A stretch of DNA of 40,812 nucleotides from Clostridia bacterium (GTDB taxonomy: Bacteria; Bacillota; Clostridia; Christensenellales; QALW01): contig CAAGID010000013.1 in the NCBI GenBank assembly GCA_900769815.1, positions 1 through 40,812 on the forward strand, in the 5' to 3' direction. Each line of letters starts with the position of its first letter. Positions within the stretch are counted from its first letter, which is position 1. The notes beneath the pieces were generated by a model. It searched no databases and was not told where the DNA came from. It was given only the letters and a program-made list of their open reading frames with translations. Shown piece after piece: positions 22,884-31,166 of this stretch. The position numbers and the translations under genes were made by a program.

Positions 22884-24434
22884 TTACTGTACTCCAAGCG
22901 TTGGCGTAGGTGCGGCACTTGGTGTTGCAACCTGTGTAGAAACGTAAATCTTACCTTGTATTGCCTCGTATTTTGATACGGTTAAAAGTGATTTAACGTC
23001 TTCCTTGCCGGGCTCCTGCCAAATCTGATAAACGTTTATGGTATAACCTGTTCTTGCCTCTGTTACCACCTTTGTCTGCCCCGGTTTAAGGTTATATTTA
23101 TTTTCCGTATCAGGAATCATCTCAGGGGCAGGAGGCTGAACCTCGGATACTACCTCAGTTTCAATTTTTACCTTGGCATTATTGGGAAGGGGCATACCGT
23201 AAAACTCCACTGTTACGTAGAGTGTTGAGCCCTTACGGGTAATTGTTGAATGTATAAAATAGGGCGAAGAAGTGTTATTATACATTTTAAGGTCGGTATG
23301 AGGCCAGGAAACCGTAGCATCAAGACCTTTATCAATATACACCGAGGGCCAGGAATGAGGACGTCTTTCGATAATCTCAATAGGTGCGTTTCTGCCAACA
23401 GAGTTTGCGCCCGAAAGCAGTGCCGCATAGTAAACGGTAGTTGAAACCTGACATATACCACCGCCGATGGTTTCATCATACTGCTGGTCAGCATTGATGA
23501 AAACGCCTAAGCCAAAGCCGTTTTCAATAGTTCTTGCGCCTACCCATTGGTTAAATGAGAAGGTTTCGCCGGGCATCCAGGTTCTTTCATTAAGACCCTC
23601 AAGTGCACGGGTAATATTCTGTATTCTACCCTGTGAAGATGAAGCTGAAAGAGTTGTTGTATGGGTGCCCACAAGAGTATATGGCTTTTCGATATCGCTT
23701 CTTTTGATTTTAGGCTGAACTTCATCTAAAACAAGGGTATATTCGATAACTTCTTCGTCTTTACCTAAAAGCTCCTCAATTGCGTAAAGGGTTTTTATCA
23801 CATCAAGGCTCTTGCCTGTAACTTCATCAGTATAAGTAAACACCGCACTATCTGAATAAGTAAACTTAACAGTAGCGTCTTTAGCTTCAACGTCAACCTC
23901 TTTTTTAATTTCCAAAAGAGCATCGTAAAGGGGTTGCGGATCGCCTATTGTCGTTGCAGAAATATCAACCTTATAGCCTTTATTAAGAAGCTCCGTTTTA
24001 TTGTTACGCTCATCGGCTGTACCGTATCTGCCTACGCGGTAAGCAAGCTTTGCCGCTTTGTCAACATCAACGGTAAGTTTTAACGTATCTCTATCAAAAC
24101 TCCAGCTTTTATCCCCTGATTTTATAATAAGCTTTTTAGTTTTGATATTGTAGTTCACAGAGCCCGAAAGGTGTTTTTTTGCTTCTTCAATGGTCATATC
24201 GCCTACGTCTATACCCGAAACAGTTACGTTGTTAAGTATTTTATCTGAAAAATACTTGTCGTTATAATCCTTTGATAGGTAAAAATTATCACTTAAGCCT
24301 GTTTCTGAATTTTTACGGCTTAAAAAGGTTATAAGAATAACTACGCTTGTTACAAGAATTATAGCAAGACATATAATAACCGTTACAATATGAAAAAACA
24401 CTTTATCCTTTTCGTATGCCGTCTGTCTTTTCAT
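22884..24434 (-). CDS. VanW family protein
   Basis: A 516-residue envelope protein. One N-terminal membrane segment (about 15-38) is followed by a YoaR-type putative peptidoglycan-binding region (about 60-240) and the VanW domain (about 260-400), with WMPGETFSFNQWVG, GGGICQVSTTVYYAAL and RRPHSWPS. The C-terminus is a G5-like region (about 420-490) and a Pro-rich tail. It probably sits outside the membrane and contacts the cell wall. VanW itself has no proven enzymatic role. It follows the SH3 protein gene by 11 bases and is probably co-transcribed with it. Confidence 0.9.
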   Translation of the reverse strand: MKRQTAYEKDKVFFHIVTVIICLAIILVTSVVILITFLSRKNSETGLSDNFYLSKDYNDKYFSDKILNNVTVSGIDVGDMTIEEAKKHLSGSVNYNIKTKKLIIKSGDKSWSFDRDTLKLTVDVDKAAKLAYRVGRYGTADERNNKTELLNKGYKVDISATTIGDPQPLYDALLEIKKEVDVEAKDATVKFTYSDSAVFTYTDEVTGKSLDVIKTLYAIEELLGKDEEVIEYTLVLDEVQPKIKRSDIEKPYTLVGTHTTTLSASSSQGRIQNITRALEGLNERTWMPGETFSFNQWVGARTIENGFGLGVFINADQQYDETIGGGICQVSTTVYYAALLSGANSVGRNAPIEIIERRPHSWPSVYIDKGLDATVSWPHTDLKMYNNTSSPYFIHSTITRKGSTLYVTVEFYGMPLPNNAKVKIETEVVSEVQPPAPEMIPDTENKYNLKPGQTKVVTEARTGYTINVYQIWQEPGKEDVKSLLTVSKYEAIQGKIYVSTQVATPSAAPTPTLGVQ

Positions 24435-24445
24435 TTTAATACTTC

Positions 24446-25282
24446 CTAATCAAATAAAATATAGTATCCGCTGACGTAGCCTTCGTTACCGCTTTCGGTT
24501 TTAACTAAATACCAACCGTCAGATTCATCTAAAACTGTAATTTTCGCACCGTTTTTAAGTTCTTCAATAACTTCATATTGAGTTGCAGGACCCAATCTCA
24601 CGTTGACTTTGTCTCCGCGGATGGGTGTTGAAATAGTAGCAGGATGCTCGCCCGTTAACTCCTCATTTGCATTAAAGGTAGGCGCAGGCGAAGGCTGAGG
24701 AGTTCTTAAAGCATCAATTTCTTCTTTTGATAATGAAGGTGTCTGGGGCGGAGTATAATCATAGTCCCCTACACGTTCAACAGAATCAATAATCCATTTG
24801 TCGTTTTCGTACATAAGTTGCACACGGTATTCAGAAGCCTCCCACTGGGGAATCTTATTTATGCCCTTCTCCCCTGCCTCATCGGTAGTTATCTTTGAAG
24901 TATCAATTTTACCGATAATGGTATATACGTCTTCCTTTACGATAATTGTCTTTTTCTTCTGCCAGGGCCACACGAAAAGCCTTTCAAACTCAAACTTATG
25001 GTTATAAGCTGAAACCTCAAAATATTCATACTTGCTTTTTAATTGTTCATACTCAGCACTTTGAAGATAATTATATGAAAAGAATTTTGCCTTATCTTCA
25101 ACAGGGACATCGGAAAGAATAATATCAAGCCTTGCCTTCATTGCGTCCTGAATAATGAAATATAAATTTGAGGTCTTTACGCTTGAAGCAAATACACTTG
25201 CAATAAGTGCAATAATTACGCCGACAAGTATTACTCTTAACATTACGTAGGTTAATATACGCCATATTCTTTTTTGCCACAT
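24446..25282 (-). CDS. Membrane-anchored protein with C-terminal bacterial SH3 domain
   Basis: A 278-residue protein. A membrane anchor lies at about 8-30, an extracytoplasmic region that I do not recognise at about 35-185, a Thr/Pro-rich linker (TPQPSPAP), and an SH3_3-type domain at about 215-277 (RGDKVNVRLGPATQYEVIEE ... GWYLVKTESGNEGYVSGYYI). Such domains bind cell wall peptides. The start is set at 25282 by AAGGAGGGG upstream; an in-frame ATG 126 bases earlier has no such site. First gene of a pair with vanW. Confidence 0.8.
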   Translation of the reverse strand: MWQKRIWRILTYVMLRVILVGVIIALIASVFASSVKTSNLYFIIQDAMKARLDIILSDVPVEDKAKFFSYNYLQSAEYEQLKSKYEYFEVSAYNHKFEFERLFVWPWQKKKTIIVKEDVYTIIGKIDTSKITTDEAGEKGINKIPQWEASEYRVQLMYENDKWIIDSVERVGDYDYTPPQTPSLSKEEIDALRTPQPSPAPTFNANEELTGEHPATISTPIRGDKVNVRLGPATQYEVIEELKNGAKITVLDESDGWYLVKTESGNEGYVSGYYILFD

Positions 25283-25397
25283 AACAGACCCCTCCTTATT
25301 ATTAATCATTATTATTGTACCACATTTTACCTGAATTGTATATACCGAACTTATAATATTTATAAATTTTTCACATAATAATAGGCGAGGTGATATT

Positions 25398-26090
25398 TTG
25401 GCTAACATAATTTTAAGAACGCTTTTATTATTCTTATCTCTTTTAGTAATGCTCAGGCTTATGGGGAAAAGACAGATTGCACAGCTTCAGCCCTATGAGT
25501 TTGCACTTATGCTTATATCTTCAAACCTTGTAACCGTGCCTATGAGCGACCTTGATACCCCCATTTTATGGGGAATCTTGCCTATTTACGTCCTTTTGGG
25601 TGCAGGTCTTTTATTATCTATACTTTCACTTAAATCCACCTATCTTCGCGGTCTTATCTGTGGAAAGCCCCGCCTTTTAATTAAGCGGGGTCTCATTGAT
25701 ATTAAAGCATTAAAAGACGTAAGATATACCTTAAATGATTTGCTTGAACAGCTCCGTTCAAACGACGTATTTGATATTTCCGAGGTCTATTATGCCTACT
25801 TAGAGACAAACGGAGAAATTTCGGTAATTTTAAAGAAGGAATACCGAACTGTACACACCAAAGACCTTAACTTATCTGTAAAGCAGGACGATATAAACGT
25901 AGCGTTAATTATGGACAGCAAAATAATGAAGGAAAATCTTCTTTTAACAGGAAAAGATGAAAATTGGCTTCAGCGAAAAATAGAAAAAGAAGGCTTTAAT
26001 TTAAAAGACATCTTTCTTTTAACCTATGACGGCACACGGCTTTATATCCATACGAAAAATTCGGTTAAGGTTAAGGAGGTATATTTATGA
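25398..26090 (+). CDS. DUF421 (YetF-like) membrane protein
   Basis: A 230-residue protein with three N-terminal membrane segments (about 1-22, 35-55, 58-78), then a cytosolic YetF region with LISSNLVTVPMSD, GKPRLLIKRG and KALKDVRYTLNDLLEQLR, the marks of DUF421. In Bacillus such proteins occur in spores and on membranes; their action is not settled. The start is TTG with GAGGTG seven bases upstream. It overlaps the DUF4363 gene by four bases (ATGA), an arrangement often found for this pair. Confidence 0.88.
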   Translation: MANIILRTLLLFLSLLVMLRLMGKRQIAQLQPYEFALMLISSNLVTVPMSDLDTPILWGILPIYVLLGAGLLLSILSLKSTYLRGLICGKPRLLIKRGLIDIKALKDVRYTLNDLLEQLRSNDVFDISEVYYAYLETNGEISVILKKEYRTVHTKDLNLSVKQDDINVALIMDSKIMKENLLLTGKDENWLQRKIEKEGFNLKDIFLLTYDGTRLYIHTKNSVKVKEVYL

Positions 26091-26434
26091 GAACCTTTAT
26101 AATTATTATTTCCCTTGCACTTATATTTATTTCAGGCTCGGTTTATACTGATTTTTTTATATCGGACCAATTAGATATTATGATAAAGGAAACTGAGAAA
26201 ATCTCAACGCAGGAAGATTTAAAAAACGTGTGTGATAAATGGGAAAAAGTTTCTGATTATTTGGAAGTCATAATCGACCACGGCGACCTTGAAGAGGTAA
26301 GCAAAAACCTATGGGCGATGGAGGAAGAATTGAAATATGATTTTGACGAGTTTATGGAATCAAAGGCCCTGACTCTTCAGATGCTATCCCACATAAAGGA
26401 ACGTAACACAATAGGTTTGATTAACGTATTATAA
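26087..26434 (+). CDS. DUF4363 family protein
   Basis: A 115-residue protein with an N-terminal membrane or signal segment (about 3-20), followed by amphipathic helices with WEKVSDYLEVIIDHGDLEEV and ESKALTLQMLSHI, as in DUF4363. It starts within the end of the DUF421 gene (ATGA overlap, GGAGG upstream), so the two are translated together and probably act together at the membrane. Function unknown. Confidence 0.8.
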   Translation: MRTFIIIISLALIFISGSVYTDFFISDQLDIMIKETEKISTQEDLKNVCDKWEKVSDYLEVIIDHGDLEEVSKNLWAMEEELKYDFDEFMESKALTLQMLSHIKERNTIGLINVL

Positions 26435-26496
26435 TTTTAAGCATAAAAAACGCTTCACAAAGACTATTTTCGGCCTATTACGAAGCATTTAGATGC

Positions 26497-27105
26497 CTAT
26501 CTAAAAACTCTTACAATAGAATACCCAATATAGTAAAATTCTTCTCTCGCTAAAAAAGGAATTTGTGTCTTGAGGCTCTTATACATTGTTGTTGGGGTGG
26601 GCGATGAATAAGCGTCGATACCATAATCCCCTGCCATCAACATTGCTCTTTTCATATGAAGCGGATCGCTGACAACAATTGCAGTATCAAAAGAATTCTC
26701 ATCCATTATCACTTTAGCATTTTCGAGATTTTCCTCGGTAATTGCGGATTTTTCTTCTATAAAAATCGCTTGTTCCGGAACGGATTTTGAAATTGCATAT
26801 TGCTTTGCAATATAAGCATCAGATAAATTGTTACCTTCGCCAATACCACCGGTCAGTATCAAGTAATCAACATAACCGTTCTCATAGAGCCAAATTCCGT
26901 GATTAATCCTTTCACGGTATACCGGCGAAACCTCACTATTTGATGTTCCGGCACCTAAAATAATAGCAACATCAGAACATACTTTTTCGTCTGTTTTGCC
27001 GTAGCTCACAATGCTGATTGCAGTGAATACCAAATAGAATAGTATTAACAAAACGAAGAATAGCAAAGTTAAACGAAAAAATTTTTTCTTGCTTATCGTA
27101 TGCAT
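26497..27105 (-). CDS. YdcF/SanA-like DUF218 protein
   Basis: A 202-residue protein with one N-terminal membrane helix (about 10-33) and a DUF218 domain: AIILGAGTSN, SPVYRERINHGIWLY, LILTGGIGEGNN, VVSDPLHMKRAM. YdcF binds SAM and SanA affects envelope permeability in E. coli; the reaction is uncertain. It has its own promoter and GGCGGTG upstream of the ATG. It is the last gene before the phage-like operon and shows no phage character. Confidence 0.85.
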   Translation of the reverse strand: MHTISKKKFFRLTLLFFVLLILFYLVFTAISIVSYGKTDEKVCSDVAIILGAGTSNSEVSPVYRERINHGIWLYENGYVDYLILTGGIGEGNNLSDAYIAKQYAISKSVPEQAIFIEEKSAITEENLENAKVIMDENSFDTAIVVSDPLHMKRAMLMAGDYGIDAYSSPTPTTMYKSLKTQIPFLAREEFYYIGYSIVRVFR

Positions 27106-27126
27106 AAAATCACCGCCATTTATTTT

Positions 27127-27155
27127 ATTATATAATTGTGTTAATTCAGGGACAA
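27127..27155 (-). promoter_or_regulatory. Sigma-A promoter of the ydcF-like gene
   Basis: Minus-strand TTGTCC (27155-27150), 17 bp, TATAAT (27132-27127). Confidence 0.6.
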
Positions 27156-27260
27156 GTTTATAATTTTTTATAATTATAGCATACCCTCAATATGATTGGC
27201 AAGATGAAAACAAAAACAGGTTATTTTATATCTTTACTCATTAATTTTTTTGACAAAGAT

Positions 27261-27307
27261 AAAAAGAGACCTTAAAACAAGGAAACTTCTGTTATAAGAT
27301 CTCTTTT
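27261..27307 (-). terminator. Terminator of the phage-like operon
   Basis: On the minus strand GAGATCTTA pairs with TAAGGTCTC, then TTTTTATC follows. It lies about 15 bases beyond the end of the holin reading frame. Confidence 0.7.
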
Positions 27308-27320
27308 CTAATTTGTGCAA

Positions 27321-27520
27321 TTATTTATTGCTTTTATTATACTGTGACGAGCTGATTCCCAGGATTACGCCCAAAAAGTATCAACTGCAGTAATGGTACC
27401 CACAACCTCTTCGCCAAAGGGAAAATGCCAGATACCTGACAAAGCAAAATACAGGGTGCCAAGAGCAGGCAGAAGATATAAGGCTATCCATTTTAAAATA
27501 TCATAGGTTTTATTGCTCAT
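27321..27520 (-). pseudogene. Phage holin gene with a one-base frameshift
   Basis: From ATG 27520 the frame reads MSNKTYDILKWIALYLLPA... and reaches GTITAVDTF, then WA and a stop at 27365-27367 (51 residues). If one T is added to the TTTTT run near 27374-27378, the frame continues LGVILGISSSQYNKSNK to a stop at 27321 (66 residues). The pieces together match the small r1t/PhiLC3-like holin pattern: two membrane helices with GTITAVDTFLGVLLGIS between them and the end. The defect is thus a deletion or a homopolymer read error. The start overlaps the endolysin stop (ATGA), with GAGG upstream. Confidence 0.75.
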
Positions 27521-28314
27521 TTTATTACCTCGCTTAATATTTTTTCTGCCTTTAATAATAAATCTCTTGCTTCGTTAACGGCTTTTTTAAGGTCTGAAGT
27601 TTTGGGCGCATCAGTTTCTACCGCATAGCCCTTTGTTGCGGGAAGAACGGCTATATAACCCTCTATGCCGTTATATGTAGTTTTAAGCCATTCAATGCCG
27701 TTATTGGAAGCAAACTCCGTACCACTTATTACTGCACCTTCGGGAGCAACCCCCACTTTTGTGCCGTTAGGAGTTGAACGAATATTCATTTCTTCGTTAA
27801 GTTTAAAGTATCTCATCGTTTTTACCTCTTTCTCATATTTAGGACAAATATAACCGCGGATATAACGTCCGTTTATCGCTATTTCACGATAAGCAACAGA
27901 ATTATTAAGGTTTCCCTCAATAACCTTTATCTTGCCGTTATTTACGCTTACAACATAGCCAACGTGTTCAGGCCAGCCCGAAGTATCGCCGTTACCTGAA
28001 TCGCCCCAATCATACATAATAATATCGCCTTTAGAGGGTATATGAGCATCATTTTCTACCCATATACCCAAATTCTTAGCAAGCTCAATCATTCTGCCGC
28101 AAGAACATTCAAGGGGAATAATATCTGTTGCACCGCAAGAAATAGCGACGGCTGAAACAAAGGTTGCACACCAAGAATCGGTGTATTTAACTTTATAACC
28201 TCTTGCAAGCGGTTTATGAGAATTATAAATATCAATAATCTCTTTATGGCTTCCGTCGGCTTCATTTTTATTAAGCCACCCTTTTGCCTTTAAAATTATA
28301 CTTTCTGCTAACAT
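27517..28314 (-). CDS. Phage endolysin: CHAP domain plus SH3 domain
   Basis: A 265-residue lysin. The N-terminal CHAP domain (about 1-160) has catalytic Cys49 (YTDSWCATFVSAV), His117 (WPEHVGYV) and Glu133 (VIEGN). An SH3-type wall-binding domain (about 168-225, MNIRSTPNGTKVGVAPEG ... EGYIAV) and a short C-terminal helix follow. It cuts peptidoglycan as amidase or endopeptidase. There is no signal peptide, so it needs a holin for export, and the holin gene right after it is frameshifted. GGAGG lies before the ATG. Confidence 0.88.
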   Translation of the reverse strand: MLAESIILKAKGWLNKNEADGSHKEIIDIYNSHKPLARGYKVKYTDSWCATFVSAVAISCGATDIIPLECSCGRMIELAKNLGIWVENDAHIPSKGDIIMYDWGDSGNGDTSGWPEHVGYVVSVNNGKIKVIEGNLNNSVAYREIAINGRYIRGYICPKYEKEVKTMRYFKLNEEMNIRSTPNGTKVGVAPEGAVISGTEFASNNGIEWLKTTYNGIEGYIAVLPATKGYAVETDAPKTSDLKKAVNEARDLLLKAEKILSEVIK

Positions 28315-28332
28315 TAAATTTTCCTCCTTTAA

Positions 28333-28617
28333 TTATGGTTCTACCTTCCATTCAATTACCTCATTATGAATAATATCAATGAACGAGTTGCCTTTTAATG
28401 CCTTGTACGCTTTATACATCATCATAAAGTTTTCAAGCTCATATTGGTGGATTATATTATCGTCCTTGTGCTTATAATATGTTCGGAGCATATCGGACCG
28501 CAATTGGCATTTCTGCCCCTCTACAATACGTTTAATCCATATCCAAAATGCACTGACCGTACCGATAATAATGCTTGTACCGCTAATGATTTCAACCGCT
28601 GTTAGAAAGTAATTCAT
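28333..28617 (-). CDS. Small phage membrane protein
   Basis: A 94-residue protein with one N-terminal membrane helix (about 3-27), then a charged helical tail with KCQLRSDMLRTYYKH and KAYKALKGNSFIDIIHNEV. This tail pattern is familiar from uncharacterised proteins beside lysis genes in clostridial phages. A second holin or spanin-like role is possible but not shown. The start is placed at 28617, preceded by AAAGGA; it overlaps the upstream gene by 26 bases. Confidence 0.6.
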   Translation of the reverse strand: MNYFLTAVEIISGTSIIIGTVSAFWIWIKRIVEGQKCQLRSDMLRTYYKHKDDNIIHQYELENFMMMYKAYKALKGNSFIDIIHNEVIEWKVEP

Positions 28618-28792
28618 CGGTCTTATTCCTTTCATCTTCTATCTTTTTTGCTTCTTCATCGGTAATTTCATACCAGTTTTCAGGACTGTCATTACGCCCT
28701 AAATAAGCTTCTTTTCCAAATACCTCGCCATTTGTTAGGGTCATACCCTCAGAAGCAATAAGTTTTGTTAATGTTATATTTTCAGTTATCAT
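28592..28792 (-). CDS. Small acidic phage protein
   Basis: A 66-residue soluble protein with LTNGEVFGKEAYLGRNDS and WYEITDEEAKKIEDE. No family recognised. It starts within the stop of the tail/fibre gene (ATGA overlap at 28789-28792, GGAG six bases upstream) and overlaps the next gene. By position between fibre and lysis genes it may be a tail or assembly accessory protein. Confidence 0.55.
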   Translation of the reverse strand: MITENITLTKLIASEGMTLTNGEVFGKEAYLGRNDSPENWYEITDEEAKKIEDERNKTDELLSNSG

Positions 28793-29829
28793 ACTATACT
28801 CCATCCCTTTTGTGTTGCCGATGCTATTTCAGCTTCGGATAATTTTTTCAAATTAGTTACACCCAATGTTATTGTTTTGGCAAATAATTGTATCTGCTTT
28901 ATTGTTATAACATCGGCGCTTCCATTTTGTTCACCATCTTTATCGGCATAAACCATAATTTTTCCGCCGTCTTCATATACATAGATTGCCCACGGGTCTT
29001 CGTTTTGAGAAGGATAATTTAAAAATTCAGCCATAAAGCCCGTATAATTTTTTCCGTTAACAGTAATTTTCCCTGCCGTTGAGGTTATCCACGCTTCCGA
29101 AGTTGAAGGATAAGCAGTTCTATCATTTACTACCCAACCGCCATATAAGGCATCATAGTAGCTCCAAGTGTATTCCTTACCTTCTTCTATGGTGCCTTTG
29201 GCTATTTCTATAGGCGTTCTTTGCTGTCCGTCTGGTATATTTGCAATAAGTGTATCTGTTTCTCCAAATTCCTTAAGGCTACCGATAATATTCTTAAGAC
29301 TATCATCAGTTAAGTTCCCGCAATCAGAAACATTAAAGCCATTATTTTTTATTTCGCCCGATATAGTTAAATTTTTAAGCTTACTGCAATAAAGAAACCA
29401 ACGATTAAATGTTCCTGTATATTCATCAATATCCAATTTGTATATGGTTTCTAAAAGGTCACAACCTAAAAAAACATCTTCCGTAGAAACGTTCCCCTGT
29501 ATTTTTATAGGGATTTTTGTCTCTTTAATATCTGCCCAAGCAAACATTGCTGATGCATAATTGCTGTCACATATGATGTCATATTTGGGATTATAGGTTC
29601 TGTCATTCCAACCGAACTGATAAAAAGCACGCAAATAATTCCTGCGATTTCCTAAATGTTGATAAGCATCCCAAAAATCACTATATACATTTTTTCTGCC
29701 AGTCTTATAAACTTCATCAATTTTCAAAGCAAGTTCACTTGATGTTAATTTTGCGCCACCGCATTTTTGACGAATAGCATTACAAGTATCTATGTAGTCA
29801 TCTAATGGCATAACTGCAAGTTTACTCAT
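28789..29829 (-). CDS. Putative tail fibre / receptor-binding protein
   Basis: A 346-residue protein. The N-terminus (1-60) has the MPLDDYIDTCNAIRQK and KLTSSELALKIDEVY pattern seen at the start of clostridial phage fibre proteins. The middle (about 75-200) has a leucine-rich, BspA-like character (LLETIYKLDIDEYTGTF, CSKLKNLTISGEI). The C-terminus (about 205-320) is beta-rich and aromatic (YTWSYYDALYGGWVVND). It probably binds the host surface. It overlaps its upstream neighbour by four bases (ATGA). The receptor is unknown. Confidence 0.6.
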   Translation of the reverse strand: MSKLAVMPLDDYIDTCNAIRQKCGGAKLTSSELALKIDEVYKTGRKNVYSDFWDAYQHLGNRRNYLRAFYQFGWNDRTYNPKYDIICDSNYASAMFAWADIKETKIPIKIQGNVSTEDVFLGCDLLETIYKLDIDEYTGTFNRWFLYCSKLKNLTISGEIKNNGFNVSDCGNLTDDSLKNIIGSLKEFGETDTLIANIPDGQQRTPIEIAKGTIEEGKEYTWSYYDALYGGWVVNDRTAYPSTSEAWITSTAGKITVNGKNYTGFMAEFLNYPSQNEDPWAIYVYEDGGKIMVYADKDGEQNGSADVITIKQIQLFAKTITLGVTNLKKLSEAEIASATQKGWSIV

Positions 29830-30446
29830 TGTCCCACCTCGCTTACGTCGACAAAAGTATCATTTCTAATTATTTGGGCAATCTCGATTTTATCTGAATC
29901 TGTAAGAATATAATCCTTGCCGTCAACACCGTCTTTACCGTCAAATTCTCCGTTTGCAAGTTTTTCCTCAATGTTTTGTACTTGCTGTTGTGCCTTATCT
30001 GCAGTTTCAGCCACCTCAGTTATTAATCCGCAAACGTATTCCTCATAGGCAGAAAGATTTTCAATAATTCTTTTATCCTTTCTTTTTGATACAGTAAAGA
30101 AAATCTCAACAGGAATAGAAATAAATTCCTCAACCGCCTCATTATCTATAACCTTGCTTACAACAAGCACCGCCTGCATTTTGCCTGCGTTTTGCGTGAA
30201 TTTTCTAGGTATTGCTCTCTCGATATAGCCGTCATAGGTAAGATTTTCCGAAGGGTCGTAGCCTGCCCAATCAGAAGTAAAATCAATTCGGTATTTTAAG
30301 TTTTCGCCAAGAGACTGTAAAAATTCTTCCTCAAGAACAAATCTTACAATAGAGGCGTTATGCTCATTCTGCACACCGCCCCATTGCATTTTTTCAGGAA
30401 ATACGCATTCTTCATCAACTGTAAATAATAAAGTTCTCACTGCCAT
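29826..30446 (-). CDS. Putative baseplate/fibre-attachment protein
   Basis: A 206-residue protein. A beta-rich N-terminal domain (about 1-120, RTLLFTVDEECVFPEKMQWG ... EEFISIPVEIFFTVSK) is followed by a helix (about 125-165) and a short collagen-like linker GKDGVDGKDY, then DSDKIEIAQII. This plan resembles upper-baseplate (BppU-like) adaptors that join fibres to the virion. AGGAGG precedes the ATG. Confidence 0.5.
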   Translation of the reverse strand: MAVRTLLFTVDEECVFPEKMQWGGVQNEHNASIVRFVLEEEFLQSLGENLKYRIDFTSDWAGYDPSENLTYDGYIERAIPRKFTQNAGKMQAVLVVSKVIDNEAVEEFISIPVEIFFTVSKRKDKRIIENLSAYEEYVCGLITEVAETADKAQQQVQNIEEKLANGEFDGKDGVDGKDYILTDSDKIEIAQIIRNDTFVDVSEVGQ

Positions 30447-30448
30447 TT

Positions 30449-31156
30449 TTATTCCTCCTCATAAGGCTCTAAACCGTAGAGCTTTAAAATATAATTACAT
30501 TCTTCTTTGGTTATCTGCCCCTTCATCCAGAAATCTATTACAAGATAGAAAATACTCTTTTCATAGTCGGGCATTTGGTCGTTTACTTGACTTTCCTTTA
30601 AGTACTCCCGTTTAGTAGGCAGTTTTTTTATGACCTGGCCTATTTTTCTGTAACTGTCAGGACTTAAGTCATCCTCCTTTTCAGGAGCTTCTTCCGTTCC
30701 TTTTCCTTTATCCGATGTGTTTTTAGAAGAAGTCTTCTGACTATCCTTTAATTTTTCTTTTTCCTCAGAGAAACTCTCCTCGATTTTCTCTTTTTTCTTG
30801 GTTTTTTCGTAGTCAAGGTCATTAAGAACATCCTTCATTTCGTCTTCAAGATTTTTTCTTTCCTTTTCGCTTGACTTTGTAAGACGCTCCTTATTTAAGG
30901 AAGGCTTATATTTTAACCCTGAATCGCCTAAACCGAGATTCCCCACCGCTTCCCTGAATTTTCTTTCCTCGATAAGTCTTTTAACGTTTTCCTTATCAAT
31001 TTCATCAATGAAGTTTTTGTCGGTTTCTCTGATTTTTTCTATATAAGAATTCTTCTTTTCAGTTTTTTCTCTTTCGTACTTTTCCTCAACATCAAAAAGG
31101 TCTTTTTCCTTTTTTTTAGTTAATTCTTTTAAATATTCAAGATAACTTTTTGCCAT
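30449..31156 (-). CDS. Highly charged coiled-coil phage protein
   Basis: A 235-residue protein dominated by Lys/Glu heptads (about 1-150) with a Ser/Thr/Lys linker (about 145-170) and a globular-looking end (MPDYEKSIFYLVIDFWMKGQ). No family recognised. In a short-tailed virion a coiled-coil protein at this position could be an ejection or internal protein or a fibre chaperone; both are guesses. Good GGAG site, 10 bases after the nozzle gene. Confidence 0.5.
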   Translation of the reverse strand: MAKSYLEYLKELTKKKEKDLFDVEEKYEREKTEKKNSYIEKIRETDKNFIDEIDKENVKRLIEERKFREAVGNLGLGDSGLKYKPSLNKERLTKSSEKERKNLEDEMKDVLNDLDYEKTKKKEKIEESFSEEKEKLKDSQKTSSKNTSDKGKGTEEAPEKEDDLSPDSYRKIGQVIKKLPTKREYLKESQVNDQMPDYEKSIFYLVIDFWMKGQITKEECNYILKLYGLEPYEEE

Positions 31157-31166
31157 ATTTTCTCCT

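Noticed and set aside
26435..26496. Terminator after the DUF4363 gene (GCTTC...GAAGC)
   Set aside because: The stem is only five bases with a loop of about 25 and no T-run; too weak to call.
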